Positions 18,279-27,186 of a DNA stretch of 63,254 nt are shown one piece after another. The notes under the pieces were generated by a model. The model worked only from the letters and a program-made list of their open reading frames with translations, was not told the DNA's origin and did no database searches. The translations under genes and the position numbers were made by a program. Origin of the DNA: a bacterium. GTDB taxonomy: Bacteria; Planctomycetota; Planctomycetia; Planctomycetales; Planctomycetaceae. Location of the stretch: the NCBI GenBank assembly GCA_016124895.1, contig WGMU01000028.1, positions 1 to 63,254 of the forward strand. Direction: 5' to 3'. Position 1 is the first letter of the stretch. Each line of letters begins with the position of its first letter.

Positions 18279-18815
18279 AAATTCTGCCGCAACAGTTGTC
18301 GTCGAGCCTCCCGGTTCAATTGCGTGGATAGCTGTGGGCTGGCCGCGTCGTCGTTCCGCGATCCCGCGAGTGGAGTCACTGTGTCCTGAGAATCATCGCG
18401 TTCAGAGAATTCGACCTGACCAGCAAATCTCGACTCCGGTCCGCGGCAAACGGTCGGGGCCGGGATTCACCACCGAACGTGCTGAACGTCGAGGTTGGCG
18501 CAGTGAGGTAAGTCTCCCCGTGGAAATCGAATAGCCGTCTGTGCCGGGATTTCCAGAATCAGGCAGGGACTCGAAGAAAAGTCTCAAGTCCCGCTGGATG
18601 AGGAACGGCTGGCAGCTTGCACCAGTCGAAAATAGTGCGGTCGCGCGACCGAGTCGCTGGTTGAGTACGCCCTGTGCGTCGATTAGAGTCTTCGCCGTTT
18701 TGTGACGGGCTGGTTCGGGAAGCGACCGGCAGTTTTTGTTGCCAGTCCATAACTGCACACAACAAAATACCGGGCAGGGATCACCCGGCTTCGACTCAGA
18801 CAGGATGTCACGGAA
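18279..18815. other. Long intergenic gap, nothing certain
   Basis: 537 bases between floA and a small gene. Both strands lack a frame with protein-like composition. Only short self-complementary patches were found (for example GGTCGCGCGACC near 18643). It does not match SRP, RNase P, 6S or tmRNA signatures that I know. It could hold a non-coding RNA or simply promoter and decayed sequence. Confidence 0.4.
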
Positions 18816-19046
18816 ATGTTTGAAAGCGAGTTCGTAGGAATGAGCGATCTGTTGACACTCGAATTGAGTAACGAACAGCGGGAAACTCTGCTCCGTGGTC
18901 TGCGCTATGTGCGGAGTTCGATCATGCTGACTCCGGAAGAGCCATCCGCCGCTGTCACCGCCGGCCGCAAGTCGGAATTGCAGAAAGTCGCGGCCCTGTC
19001 TGAGCTTCTGAACGGCCAGACGGTGACCGAAAAAGCGTCCGTCTGA
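18816..19046 (+). CDS. Small hypothetical protein (76 aa)
   Basis: 76 residues with a well-placed start: AGGA lies about 9 bases before ATG 18816. A second ATG (18840) has poorer spacing. The protein is a predicted helix bundle: SDLLTLELSNEQRETLLRGL and LRYVRSSIML are followed by a charged helix ending in ELLNGQTV. No Cys and no membrane segment are present. A strong terminator follows 50 bases after the stop, so it is probably transcribed alone as a short mRNA. No family was recognised. Confidence 0.65.
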   Translation: MFESEFVGMSDLLTLELSNEQRETLLRGLRYVRSSIMLTPEEPSAAVTAGRKSELQKVAALSELLNGQTVTEKASV

Positions 19047-19096
19047 TTCTCGAATCCAACTCCGTCGACAGCTCCGGCCGTCGGTGTCAGGTCAAG

Positions 19097-19141
19097 AGCC
19101 ACACGAGGCTGCTCCAGGCGACCTCGTGTGGCTTTCTTTTT
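19097..19141 (+). terminator. Rho-independent terminator
   Basis: Perfect 12-base stem AGCCACACGAGG (19097-19108) and CCTCGTGTGGCT (19122-19133), 13-base loop, followed by TTTCTTTTT. It ends the transcript of the 76-residue gene. Confidence 0.92.
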
Positions 19142-19306
19142 GCGCCGCGTCGTGAACTTGTTCCCATACTCTGCGTCCAAGCTGGCAGAGATGACCCCAA
19201 AGAGTTGCGTACGTTCCAGGCGTCGGTTATTTGCAGCCTCTCGGATTTCTGTCCGATCATGCCGGACACCGCTCGCAACCCACTTCCGATTCGCCTCTTC
19301 TGATCC

Positions 19307-20368
19307 ATGAAGTTTCAGCACGTCAGCCTCGAATGCTTCGCCAGTACGCTGCCGGACGAAATCGTCACGTCGGACGAAATCGAAGAGCGGTTGCGGCCGG
19401 TGTACGAGCGACTGAATCTGCCGGCTGGCCGACTTGAACTGATGACCGGCATCCGCGAGCGGCGTTTTTTTCCACGCGGAACGCGACCCGGACAGATCAG
19501 CGCCGCAACGGCAAACAAAGCGATCAACGCCTCCGGCATTCCGCGCGAACAGTTCGGCGCGATGATTCACGGATCGGTCTGTCGCGATCAACTCGAACCG
19601 GCGACTGCCGCGGCCGTGCATCAGGCGACAGGGTTGCCCGGATCGTGTGCCGTTTTCGATGTCAGCAACGCGTGCCTCGGCCTGCTGAACGGTGTGCTGC
19701 TGATTGCGTCCATGATTGAACTCGGCCAGATTCGCGCCGGCGTCGTCGTCGGCACCGAAGACGGCCGCAGCCTGGTCGAAGGGACGATCGACACGCTGCT
19801 CCGTTCCGAAAACCTGACACGGCAGTCGATCAAGGGCAACTTCGCCTCGCTGACGATCGGCTCCGCCTCGGCGGCAATTGTTGTCTGCGATCGCCGACTG
19901 AGCCGTACCGGCAACCGACTGCTGGGAGCCCACTGCCTGGCCGACACTTCGCACTGCAATCTGTGTGAAGGCGGTTCGGCTGCCGAGACGTTCGGCGACG
20001 ACCGGCCGCGCATGCAGACCGACTCCGAAGCGCTGCTGCACGCCGGAATTGATCTTGCCACGCGAAACTGGGAGGCAACTCGCCGCGTGCTCGGCTGGAA
20101 CAACAAAGATGTCGACAAAGCCTTCACGCATCAGGTCGGCAAGGCGCACCGCAGGCTGCTCTATGAAAGCCTCGACTTAAGCCCCGAGATCGACTTCCCG
20201 ACGGTTGAGTTCCTCGGCAACACCGGCGCCGCCGCTCTACCGGCGACCGCAGCGCTGGGCATCGAACAAGGCCACCTGACTCCCAACGACCGCGTTGCCC
20301 TGCTCGGCATCGGCAGCGGACTGAACTCCATCATGCTCGGCTGGGAATTCCACGGAACGCCGACGTAG
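19307..20368 (+). CDS. 3-oxoacyl-ACP synthase III / OleA-type ketosynthase
   Basis: 353 residues of the FabH/OleA thiolase-fold group, which joins acyl chains by Claisen condensation. The catalytic triad is visible: Cys123 in SNACLGLLNG, His275 in THQVGKAH and Asn305 in LGNTGAAALP. The ending LLGIGSGLNSIMLGW is typical. The N-terminal active-site edge and TGIRERRFF also resemble OleA, the enzyme that makes beta-keto acids for long-chain olefins. No oleB, oleC or oleD gene lies near it, so the product is uncertain. It is convergent with the large kinase gene. Confidence 0.85.
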   Translation: MKFQHVSLECFASTLPDEIVTSDEIEERLRPVYERLNLPAGRLELMTGIRERRFFPRGTRPGQISAATANKAINASGIPREQFGAMIHGSVCRDQLEPATAAAVHQATGLPGSCAVFDVSNACLGLLNGVLLIASMIELGQIRAGVVVGTEDGRSLVEGTIDTLLRSENLTRQSIKGNFASLTIGSASAAIVVCDRRLSRTGNRLLGAHCLADTSHCNLCEGGSAAETFGDDRPRMQTDSEALLHAGIDLATRNWEATRRVLGWNNKDVDKAFTHQVGKAHRRLLYESLDLSPEIDFPTVEFLGNTGAAALPATAALGIEQGHLTPNDRVALLGIGSGLNSIMLGWEFHGTPT

Positions 20369-20395
20369 GCCGGACCGAGCGCAGCGAGTTCTGGC
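20369..20395. repeat. Imperfect palindrome at a convergent junction
   Basis: GCCGGACCGAGCG and the following GCGAGTTCTGGC form an imperfect hairpin in the 36-base gap between two convergent genes, starting right after the ketosynthase stop codon. It may serve as a two-way terminator. Confidence 0.35.
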
Positions 20396-20404
20396 AACCT
20401 GGCA

Positions 20405-23400
20405 TCATTCGTCCGGCTTCGATTCTGGTTCCGTCTTCGCGTCGTCAGCTTTCAAATCTCCCAGCAGCTCCGCAATCAACTTCCTGCAGCGGCGGTGTGC
20501 GACAATCAACCACGCCACGTCGCGCGTTCTCAGTCCATCACCAAAGGTCTCAAAGTTGAAGCTGGCCATCGGGTCTCTCATTCTGGCCAGTGTGTCGATT
20601 GCAGACGTCGCCACTTCGCGGGCATAATCGGTGTCCGCAAGTTCGACACCCTGCGAGTTCTCCAACGCCTTAGCTGCAAACTGGGGAACTGTGTTCAGCA
20701 GCGTCGCCAGCAAGGTCCGTGTTCCGTCACTCAGGTGGTCTCGATCAGCGATGGCTGCCAGAATTTCGAGCATGACCAGACGCCGCGGGACCGCGATTCC
20801 ATGCGACTCTCTCGTTCCGGTTGCCGACTTCGAAACCCACCTCACCGCGAACGTCCTCCGATCATCCTCGTCGGCATCGGCAATCCACTGAACGAGTCGG
20901 TCAACCTGCCCGGATGCGTTCTGTCCCATCTGTTTCAACGCGAGCCAGCCGTTTTCAGAATGCTGCCACCACTGCGGGCCGATGCGTTTGCGACGAGGTT
21001 CCAACCCGTCCATTGTCCACTTTGGAAGTTCCGGGCACGACGGGTAAATCTGTGCGAGCGCCCGGCAGGCGTGCAGCTTCAACGAACTTCTTTCGTCACC
21101 GCGGTGTAACGGCATTCCAGTCTCAGCGTCGTCGCTGCCGGCCACGTCCGCCAGAAACCTGAGCAGCTTTCCGTCCGGAAGTTCGCCGTCAGGGGGTGCC
21201 TCATCAGCGAACAGACTTGCCGCCAGAACAAACTGCGGTCGCATTTTTGAAGTAACCTCAGGCCAGGTCGAAAGCAGCGCGTCACGGAAATCAGTGTTCT
21301 CGTACAGCGCGAGCGAAACCGGATTGGTCGTTCTGGTCTGGGCGGAGTTCCACTTGCGCATGTCGAGGTCAGGCATCAGACGCTGCGTCACATACCAGAC
21401 CATGTGTGGCTGCCCGGATCGAACGGCCTCGGTAACGAGTGGTACAACGATTGACGTCTTCAGTTGATTGAGACATCTGGCTGTTGCCGCCAGCAGCGGC
21501 CCATCACTGCCTCCGTCCGAAGCCACAACGTTCAGCCGCGAGACAATCAACAGAATCTGTCGAGCGATTTCTTCGTCGTGCCTTCCTGCCCCCAGCGTCA
21601 CCAGGGCCTGCAGGCTGTCACTCAGTTCCTCCGGGCTCCGTTCCCGACGAACTTCATTCAGCCAATCGGCGTACGTGCGCCCTTTGTACGTCGTGGAAGT
21701 CTCTGAAGCAGTACCTGTGGCTCCAGTGTTCTCAGGTCTGGAAGAAGGATCGGAAGGAACCCCATTACTCTGCAGCGCCGTGCCATCGGACGGCATCTTG
21801 AGCAGTTGCTGCACTTCGTTCGCGGGCAGAAGCGAGTTCAACGTGGCTCTGGCAACACGTACGAACTCCAATGGCTCGCCACCAGGTTTCACGGGCGTTC
21901 GGCCATGAATCGTCGATCCATCCTGCCAATGCAGAAGGACTGTCGAGAAGCCGTCAGACGGTTGGCTCGCGTTCCTGGGATCACCCTCGGGAATCACGGC
22001 AGCAATCTGTCGAGCGATTTCTAGACGGACCGTTGCATCGTTGTGTGCGGCGAAACTCAACGCGCTGCACAACAGAATCCGGCGACTCAACAGGTAGGAT
22101 CTGGCAGTCGAACCGTCCGTCCCGACTGGCAAACCGCCAGGAATACCGCTGCTCATCGCATTGGCACGTCCTCCTGACAGGTGACCTGCCGGCATTCCGG
22201 GCAGACCTCCAGGACCGGCTCCCTCCATTCCGTAGACGGTCGCTGGCACTACAGGCACCGGCAGGAGCAATCCAAATCCGGCGACTGAACCGGCCTCGGA
22301 ACTGTCCTCGACGATCAGAGCGGTGAACTCCCGGGCAACCTGTGGATCGAGTCGTCCATTCGACAGTATCACGATCGCCGGGACGGCATTGACCCAGTCG
22401 ACATCCAGCGTCCGCTGACGGATCGCCTCGATCAGAACGTCGATTGCTGTTCCATGCAGCGGTGATCGACGTTCCTGAATCTGAGTCACTTCTGCCTCAC
22501 GCCATGTGAGAGGTTTCCGAATCAAAGGCTGCTGTGCTCCGAACATGCGAGCCACAATCAGGGCGGCGGCGACCTTCTCCTGCGGTTTTCCGTTCGTCAG
22601 CAGTTGCTCAAGCAGACCATCCGAGCAGGGTTGCCCGAGCGTCGGCAATTGAGCCTCTAACTGCAGGATCGCCGATCGAACGTCGGGCTCAAGCTGCTCC
22701 CACCGCTCGACGAGACTTCGATAGTCAGACTGGAATGACGCAGCGTTGACCAGTTCCTCCGACTCTTCATTCGGCAGCGCCACGCTCAGATTCAAGGGGG
22801 GCTCGCCGACGGACTGATCAAATAACGGTGCCGCGAATTCTTTCAGGACCGCTGCCAGGCGAACTGGACTGCCAGAGAACATCGACTGAATCAGCCTGTC
22901 GTGTGAGCGGCCACTGGTGAGCATCCAGGAGTGGATAAACGACCGGCGAAGAAGCTGTCGTTGAGTATCTGTCAGGTCTTCGTCGTGATGGACCACCGCG
23001 TCAAAGATTGACGCTGCCGCCTGCCCGCCTGCCTCGTTGCTGCCCAGCAATTCGACGGCCAGCATGACGTCTGCCAGTTGCTCAGCGGACTTCGTATTGA
23101 AATCCTTGTTCGTAACCCATTCGTTGAGGCCGCGGTTTCGGTAAGAAACCAGTTGCGGCAACGCTGAAGGATCAATCGACGCAACTGCCGGGCTTCCCAT
23201 CATTCCCGGATACCCGCCGCCATATGGAGCACCTCCACCGCCAGAGTAATCGGCTCCACCCATTCCGACCGCTGGCTCTTTAATCTGCAGCGGATGCGAC
23301 GCAAACCGTGGTGTCTGACCGGTGATTGCTTTCACTGCGCGGAGGGCCGCGTTCAGGCGAGCTAACGATTCGGGCATGACGACCGGCATTCGTTCTTTTG

Positions 23401-26400
23401 CATCCGGCTCGTCCTTCACACTGAAGAACCCGCCGCCGGACATGCCACCCATTCCACCGCTGCCTCCGGCGATGGTCCCGTCCAGACCACTCCGAAACGA
23501 CATTGCATACTGCTCGTAAATTGTCCGCGGATCGTTCGCTTCGTAACCGAAGTCTCCGCCGTCGACGGGGCGCTGACCGGTCAGGCGTTCGATTTCGTCG
23601 TGAATCGCGGGTAGCGTCGACTTTGCGCCTGGTCCGATTGAACCGAGCAGGTCGAGGACCAGCAGGCCGCGCGTCACAGTCTGGCGCGGTGCGGATTGAA
23701 TACCCCAATGTGACGGGTCGACGGGAAGCGAGTCTGCCTGCAGCGGTGACGGACAGAACGTGTCCGGCAACTCGGCCGTCAGTAGCTTCGCGATCTGATT
23801 GGAATCCTCTGGCGACACCTTGTCGCCGAGCAGCCACAGGCCATACCAGTCAGCTTTGAGCGACGACAGCCAGGACACGCTTTGTGCAACCGCCTCGTTT
23901 GGAAACAGGACGTGGCGTTGAATGTCGTTCAGAAAGTAGTCCGCCAGTTCCGCCCGGGGCTTTCGTCGAGCCAGGTGGACGATCGCGCGAGTCACAGAGC
24001 TGCCTGGTTGAGCGGCCGTCTGTGCATCCTGAAAAATGTGTTCGAGCAGGGCGTCGATTTCCGTCTTGAGCGTAGGGTCGTCCAGAAAATTCTCGACGAT
24101 TCCGAAGGCCACAGATCGCAGTGTCGCTGCCTGAGCGTCCTGTGGCTTCAGTTTTGGATACAGCTCGATCAGAGCCTTGCGGAATTCAGGAGACTTCCGG
24201 ATTCGCGACATCAGGGGATCCGCCTGGCCGGTGCTCGGCACATCACTCCCCTGGTTACGTCCACCCAGGCCGTTGCCGTACATTACACCGGAAGCGAGAT
24301 GCTCGACGATCAGTCGCCGCGTGTTCGTCCCACGGCTTTTGAGTGCCTCGACAATCGCCGGGACAATCGCGTCCGCGTCTAGCGTTCTTAGATACCGGAT
24401 CGCTGCCGCAACCAGTTCGCCTTCCGGACTGCTGCTGACCTCGCACGGGTAAGCGTCGGTGACTTTCAACACTGTCTCCGCCGCTTCCTGATCGCGGTTC
24501 TGCCGGCCGAGAATGCACAGCGCCATGACGGCACTCTTCAGCTCGTCCGGATTCCGCTCAGTCAACACCGACTGTTGCCACTCCTCGAACGTCCGCCCGC
24601 TGAAGACGGGCGTTGATGCAGGTGGCGTCGAGGCTTTCCGTTCGCCAGGGAGTCGTGAGCCTAGCGGCCACAGGTCATTCTGGCCGGTCGGCGACTGGCG
24701 GCCCGGCGTTTGAAGGTCAGAAGAGTTCTGCCCGACAGCGGCGCTCGACCGGGCCGTGTTTGCGGCATCGAGTTCGATCTGTTTGCTGGTCGCCTCTGGG
24801 TCGAACCGCCTGATCGCTGCGTCAGCCAGCGGTTTCGCATCCGGCGCGCGAAGTACGATCGAAAACGTTCCGACTTTCGCCGCAAGACGCAGAGAGGCTT
24901 CTTCTTCGGGAGTGACGAGAACCGTCACCGTGGCACGAAGTCCAGACTGCATGATCGTTGTCACCGGAACAACTTCTGCGACGAGTTCCCTGACATCAGT
25001 GGGCTGTGTCCTGTTCGGCGACTTTCGGTCGACGTAGATATCAACCAGATCGCCACCGTCCAGAGTCCGCAATGTGCTGGACTGTGGAGACGGTGAGAGC
25101 ACATACGAACGCCTCGTGGGTTGAGTCGGCTGCATCTCACCCATCATTGCCCCGAAGGCGGAGCGTCCCGAAGCACCTGCCACGCCTGGCGAAGTAGTAC
25201 TCCCCGGTTGCTTCGTCACTCGCGCAATCCACTCACCACCGCGTGTGAGTTCGTAAGTTCCGTTCTCGATTTTCAACTCGTCGTACTTTTGCGGCAGGAC
25301 GATTTCGTAACGGCCCGAGTGGATGACGATTTCGTTCTGTCCGACGCTGAGCGTTTCCTTTTGGACGACCTTGCCGCTGTCGCTGCGGATTTCGATCGGG
25401 ACGTTTTCGTCGACGCATTCGATCTTCAGTGTGCCGGTATCGGTCTGCAGCCAGATCGTGATTCCTGCGAACAGCGCGACCGCGGTCAGCACCGTCCACA
25501 ATAGCCATCTCGCTCCACGAGATGAGCCGTTCTGTGAGGTGCGGTGAGCACTTCCTGAAGCAGCAGACGGTTCACTCGACGGACCTGCACCCGGCGCTGG
25601 CAGATTGCTCAACGCCCTCAACCCGATCGGCTCATCCCGGGGAGCGAGATGGCTACTTTGAGCGGATAGACGGTGCTGCTCGGCGAGCCGCATTCCGTGT
25701 TCAACGAGATCGTCGATCGCCTGTCCGTTGCAGAACGGCATCAGTGCTTCTGCGACTTCGGCAGCCGATTGAAACCGCTCGTCCGGATCTCGAAGCAGCA
25801 TGCGATCAACAATGGCGGCCAGACCGTCCGGCAGCTCCTTACGCCGAGACGTGATCGGCGGCGGATCGGTCGTCGCCAGCGCTTTCATCTTCTGCAGTGG
25901 ACTACAACGCTCACCCGTTTCGTACGGAGCCATCCCGGTCAGCAGTTTGAACAGCGTCACGCCGAGACTGTAAACGTCTGCGCGAGCGTCGACCGAGTGA
26001 CTGTTATCCGCCTGCTCGGGTGCCATGTAGTCGAGCGTGCCCATCAACTGCCCGACCGTTGTCAACTCGTCAACCGCTTCGCTCGCCGAACCGAACAACG
26101 CGAGACCGAGGTCGAGGATGCGAACGGTTGAAGACGAAATCGCAAAGTCGGAATTCGGAACGCGGAAGCCGGAATTCTGTTCTCTGTTCGATTCTCCGAC
26201 GTCCGACTTCCGTGTTCCGACGTTCCTCTCCGCCATCAGATTCGACGGCTTCACATCGCGGTGAATCAGGCCCTGGTCGTGCGCGTACTGCAGGCCGATC
26301 GCAGCCTGCCGAATCAGCTCACAAGCACTCGGAATATCGAGTGGCCCGACGAGGCGGACGAGTTTTCCGAGGTCGATGCCGTCGACGAAGTCCATCGCCA

Positions 26401-26965
26401 GGAAGTGCGTGCCGTCAACCTCGCCCGCGTCGGTCGCACGGACAATGGCTGGGTGATCGAGCCGGCCGATGGCCTTCATCTCACGCTCGAACCTCGCCAC
26501 TGCGGCCTGGTCGCGCAGTCTCCGAGCGGGCAGCAGCTTCAGTGCGACGGTGCGGTCAAGCTTCGTGTGCAGCGCCTTGTAGACTGTTCCCATTCCGCCG
26601 GAACCGAGTTCGTCGAGCAGTTCGTAGTCGCGGACGCGCTCGATAATTCGAGACACGCTGCCGTCCGTCGGTGGTGCCGCAGAGGATGGAGCAAACCGAC
26701 TGCGGAGACTTGCCAGCGCGGCGGCAAGTGGATCGCTCGGAGCGGATGCGCTGGCGTCTGACGACTCAGCACCAGTGTGAGGCTCAGCAGCCTGACGCAC
26801 GGAAACAACCAGCGAATCCGCTGTGTCGTCGAATGTGGCAATGGTGTCCTCGCAGGCCGGGCACTCGGACAGGTGAGCGAGGATCTCTTCCGAACGGGAT
26901 TCGTCCGTCTGCCCCAGCACGAAATCACGCAACTCTTCAGAACTCAGACAGCGACTGGCGGACAT
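20405..26965 (-). CDS. Giant Ser/Thr protein kinase with zinc-finger, RcpC-like and repeat domains
   Basis: About 2,186 residues from ATG 26965 (GGGAGA 6 bases upstream); a frame 41 codons longer was rejected. Parts in order: anti-sigma-type zinc motif HLSECPAC (31-38); Hanks kinase about 115-400 with GSGGMGTVYK, VALKLL (Lys143), HRDVKPSN (Asp237), DLG (285-287, replacing DFG) and GTLDYMAPEQ; one membrane helix about 487-506; an RcpC/CpaB-like part about 620-708 (ATVTVLVTPEEEASLRLA); then HEAT-like alpha repeats. A module starting GRTFEEWQQSVLTERNPDEL (about 790) recurs as GRTYADWLNEVRRERSPEEL (about 1757). Kinase and finger should face the cytoplasm, the long C-terminal part the outside. Two repeat-derived inserts are described separately. 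Confidence 0.88.
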   Translation of the reverse strand: MSASRCLSSEELRDFVLGQTDESRSEEILAHLSECPACEDTIATFDDTADSLVVSVRQAAEPHTGAESSDASASAPSDPLAAALASLRSRFAPSSAAPPTDGSVSRIIERVRDYELLDELGSGGMGTVYKALHTKLDRTVALKLLPARRLRDQAAVARFEREMKAIGRLDHPAIVRATDAGEVDGTHFLAMDFVDGIDLGKLVRLVGPLDIPSACELIRQAAIGLQYAHDQGLIHRDVKPSNLMAERNVGTRKSDVGESNREQNSGFRVPNSDFAISSSTVRILDLGLALFGSASEAVDELTTVGQLMGTLDYMAPEQADNSHSVDARADVYSLGVTLFKLLTGMAPYETGERCSPLQKMKALATTDPPPITSRRKELPDGLAAIVDRMLLRDPDERFQSAAEVAEALMPFCNGQAIDDLVEHGMRLAEQHRLSAQSSHLAPRDEPIGLRALSNLPAPGAGPSSEPSAASGSAHRTSQNGSSRGARWLLWTVLTAVALFAGITIWLQTDTGTLKIECVDENVPIEIRSDSGKVVQKETLSVGQNEIVIHSGRYEIVLPQKYDELKIENGTYELTRGGEWIARVTKQPGSTTSPGVAGASGRSAFGAMMGEMQPTQPTRRSYVLSPSPQSSTLRTLDGGDLVDIYVDRKSPNRTQPTDVRELVAEVVPVTTIMQSGLRATVTVLVTPEEEASLRLAAKVGTFSIVLRAPDAKPLADAAIRRFDPEATSKQIELDAANTARSSAAVGQNSSDLQTPGRQSPTGQNDLWPLGSRLPGERKASTPPASTPVFSGRTFEEWQQSVLTERNPDELKSAVMALCILGRQNRDQEAAETVLKVTDAYPCEVSSSPEGELVAAAIRYLRTLDADAIVPAIVEALKSRGTNTRRLIVEHLASGVMYGNGLGGRNQGSDVPSTGQADPLMSRIRKSPEFRKALIELYPKLKPQDAQAATLRSVAFGIVENFLDDPTLKTEIDALLEHIFQDAQTAAQPGSSVTRAIVHLARRKPRAELADYFLNDIQRHVLFPNEAVAQSVSWLSSLKADWYGLWLLGDKVSPEDSNQIAKLLTAELPDTFCPSPLQADSLPVDPSHWGIQSAPRQTVTRGLLVLDLLGSIGPGAKSTLPAIHDEIERLTGQRPVDGGDFGYEANDPRTIYEQYAMSFRSGLDGTIAGGSGGMGGMSGGGFFSVKDEPDAKERMPVVMPESLARLNAALRAVKAITGQTPRFASHPLQIKEPAVGMGGADYSGGGGAPYGGGYPGMMGSPAVASIDPSALPQLVSYRNRGLNEWVTNKDFNTKSAEQLADVMLAVELLGSNEAGGQAAASIFDAVVHHDEDLTDTQRQLLRRSFIHSWMLTSGRSHDRLIQSMFSGSPVRLAAVLKEFAAPLFDQSVGEPPLNLSVALPNEESEELVNAASFQSDYRSLVERWEQLEPDVRSAILQLEAQLPTLGQPCSDGLLEQLLTNGKPQEKVAAALIVARMFGAQQPLIRKPLTWREAEVTQIQERRSPLHGTAIDVLIEAIRQRTLDVDWVNAVPAIVILSNGRLDPQVAREFTALIVEDSSEAGSVAGFGLLLPVPVVPATVYGMEGAGPGGLPGMPAGHLSGGRANAMSSGIPGGLPVGTDGSTARSYLLSRRILLCSALSFAAHNDATVRLEIARQIAAVIPEGDPRNASQPSDGFSTVLLHWQDGSTIHGRTPVKPGGEPLEFVRVARATLNSLLPANEVQQLLKMPSDGTALQSNGVPSDPSSRPENTGATGTASETSTTYKGRTYADWLNEVRRERSPEELSDSLQALVTLGAGRHDEEIARQILLIVSRLNVVASDGGSDGPLLAATARCLNQLKTSIVVPLVTEAVRSGQPHMVWYVTQRLMPDLDMRKWNSAQTRTTNPVSLALYENTDFRDALLSTWPEVTSKMRPQFVLAASLFADEAPPDGELPDGKLLRFLADVAGSDDAETGMPLHRGDERSSLKLHACRALAQIYPSCPELPKWTMDGLEPRRKRIGPQWWQHSENGWLALKQMGQNASGQVDRLVQWIADADEDDRRTFAVRWVSKSATGTRESHGIAVPRRLVMLEILAAIADRDHLSDGTRTLLATLLNTVPQFAAKALENSQGVELADTDYAREVATSAIDTLARMRDPMASFNFETFGDGLRTRDVAWLIVAHRRCRKLIAELLGDLKADDAKTEPESKPDE
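25502..25660. repeat. Inverted repeat pair inside the kinase gene
   Basis: The arms 25502-25532 and 25628-25660 match the terminal repeats of the element at 2793-3082. The left arm starts TAGCCATCTCGCTCC, the right arm ends GAGCGAGATGGCTACTTTG. They are translated in frame in the linker between kinase and membrane helix (SSHLAPRDEP, residues 437-446, and TSQNGSSRGARW, residues 476-487). Confidence 0.75.
26141..26226. repeat. Imperfect inverted repeat inside the kinase domain
   Basis: GGAACGCGGAAG (26158-26169) and CTTCCGTGTTCC (26208-26219) are the core of arms matching at about 17 of 20 positions. The insert is translated as about 28 extra residues (including SGFRVPNSDF) between the catalytic loop and the DLG motif. 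Confidence 0.65.
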
Positions 26966-27186
26966 GCGAATTCTCCCGACGGTGAGCCAAAAGGTGCGGC
27001 CGACTGGAAGCCGGTTGAGCAGACCGCCACGGGCATTCTGAAGTCGAATGGCGGCTCTGTAAGCATTAACGGCGCAGCGCGACAGCACTTTTCAGAATTC
27101 GACTGGCGAAGTTTCGCAGCAGGGCAAACCTCGACTCACCGGCAAAGACATAGCGAACGCCGGGAGGAGGGATGAATGTGCGACTC

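Noticed and set aside
19307-20368. Start of an olefin (OleABCD) biosynthetic cluster
   Set aside because: Only the ketosynthase is present. No oleB, oleC or oleD gene lies within the window.
21550-22025. Repeated DNA string around TCTGTCGAGCGATTTC at about 21.56 and 22.01 kb
   Set aside because: Both copies encode the same short protein motif (EIARQI) of the kinase's alpha repeats, so this is probably a protein-level repeat and not a mobile one.
26966-27088. N-terminal extension of the kinase to a start at 27088
   Set aside because: The added 41 residues look non-coding, and ATG 26965 has a good ribosome-binding site right before the zinc-finger domain.
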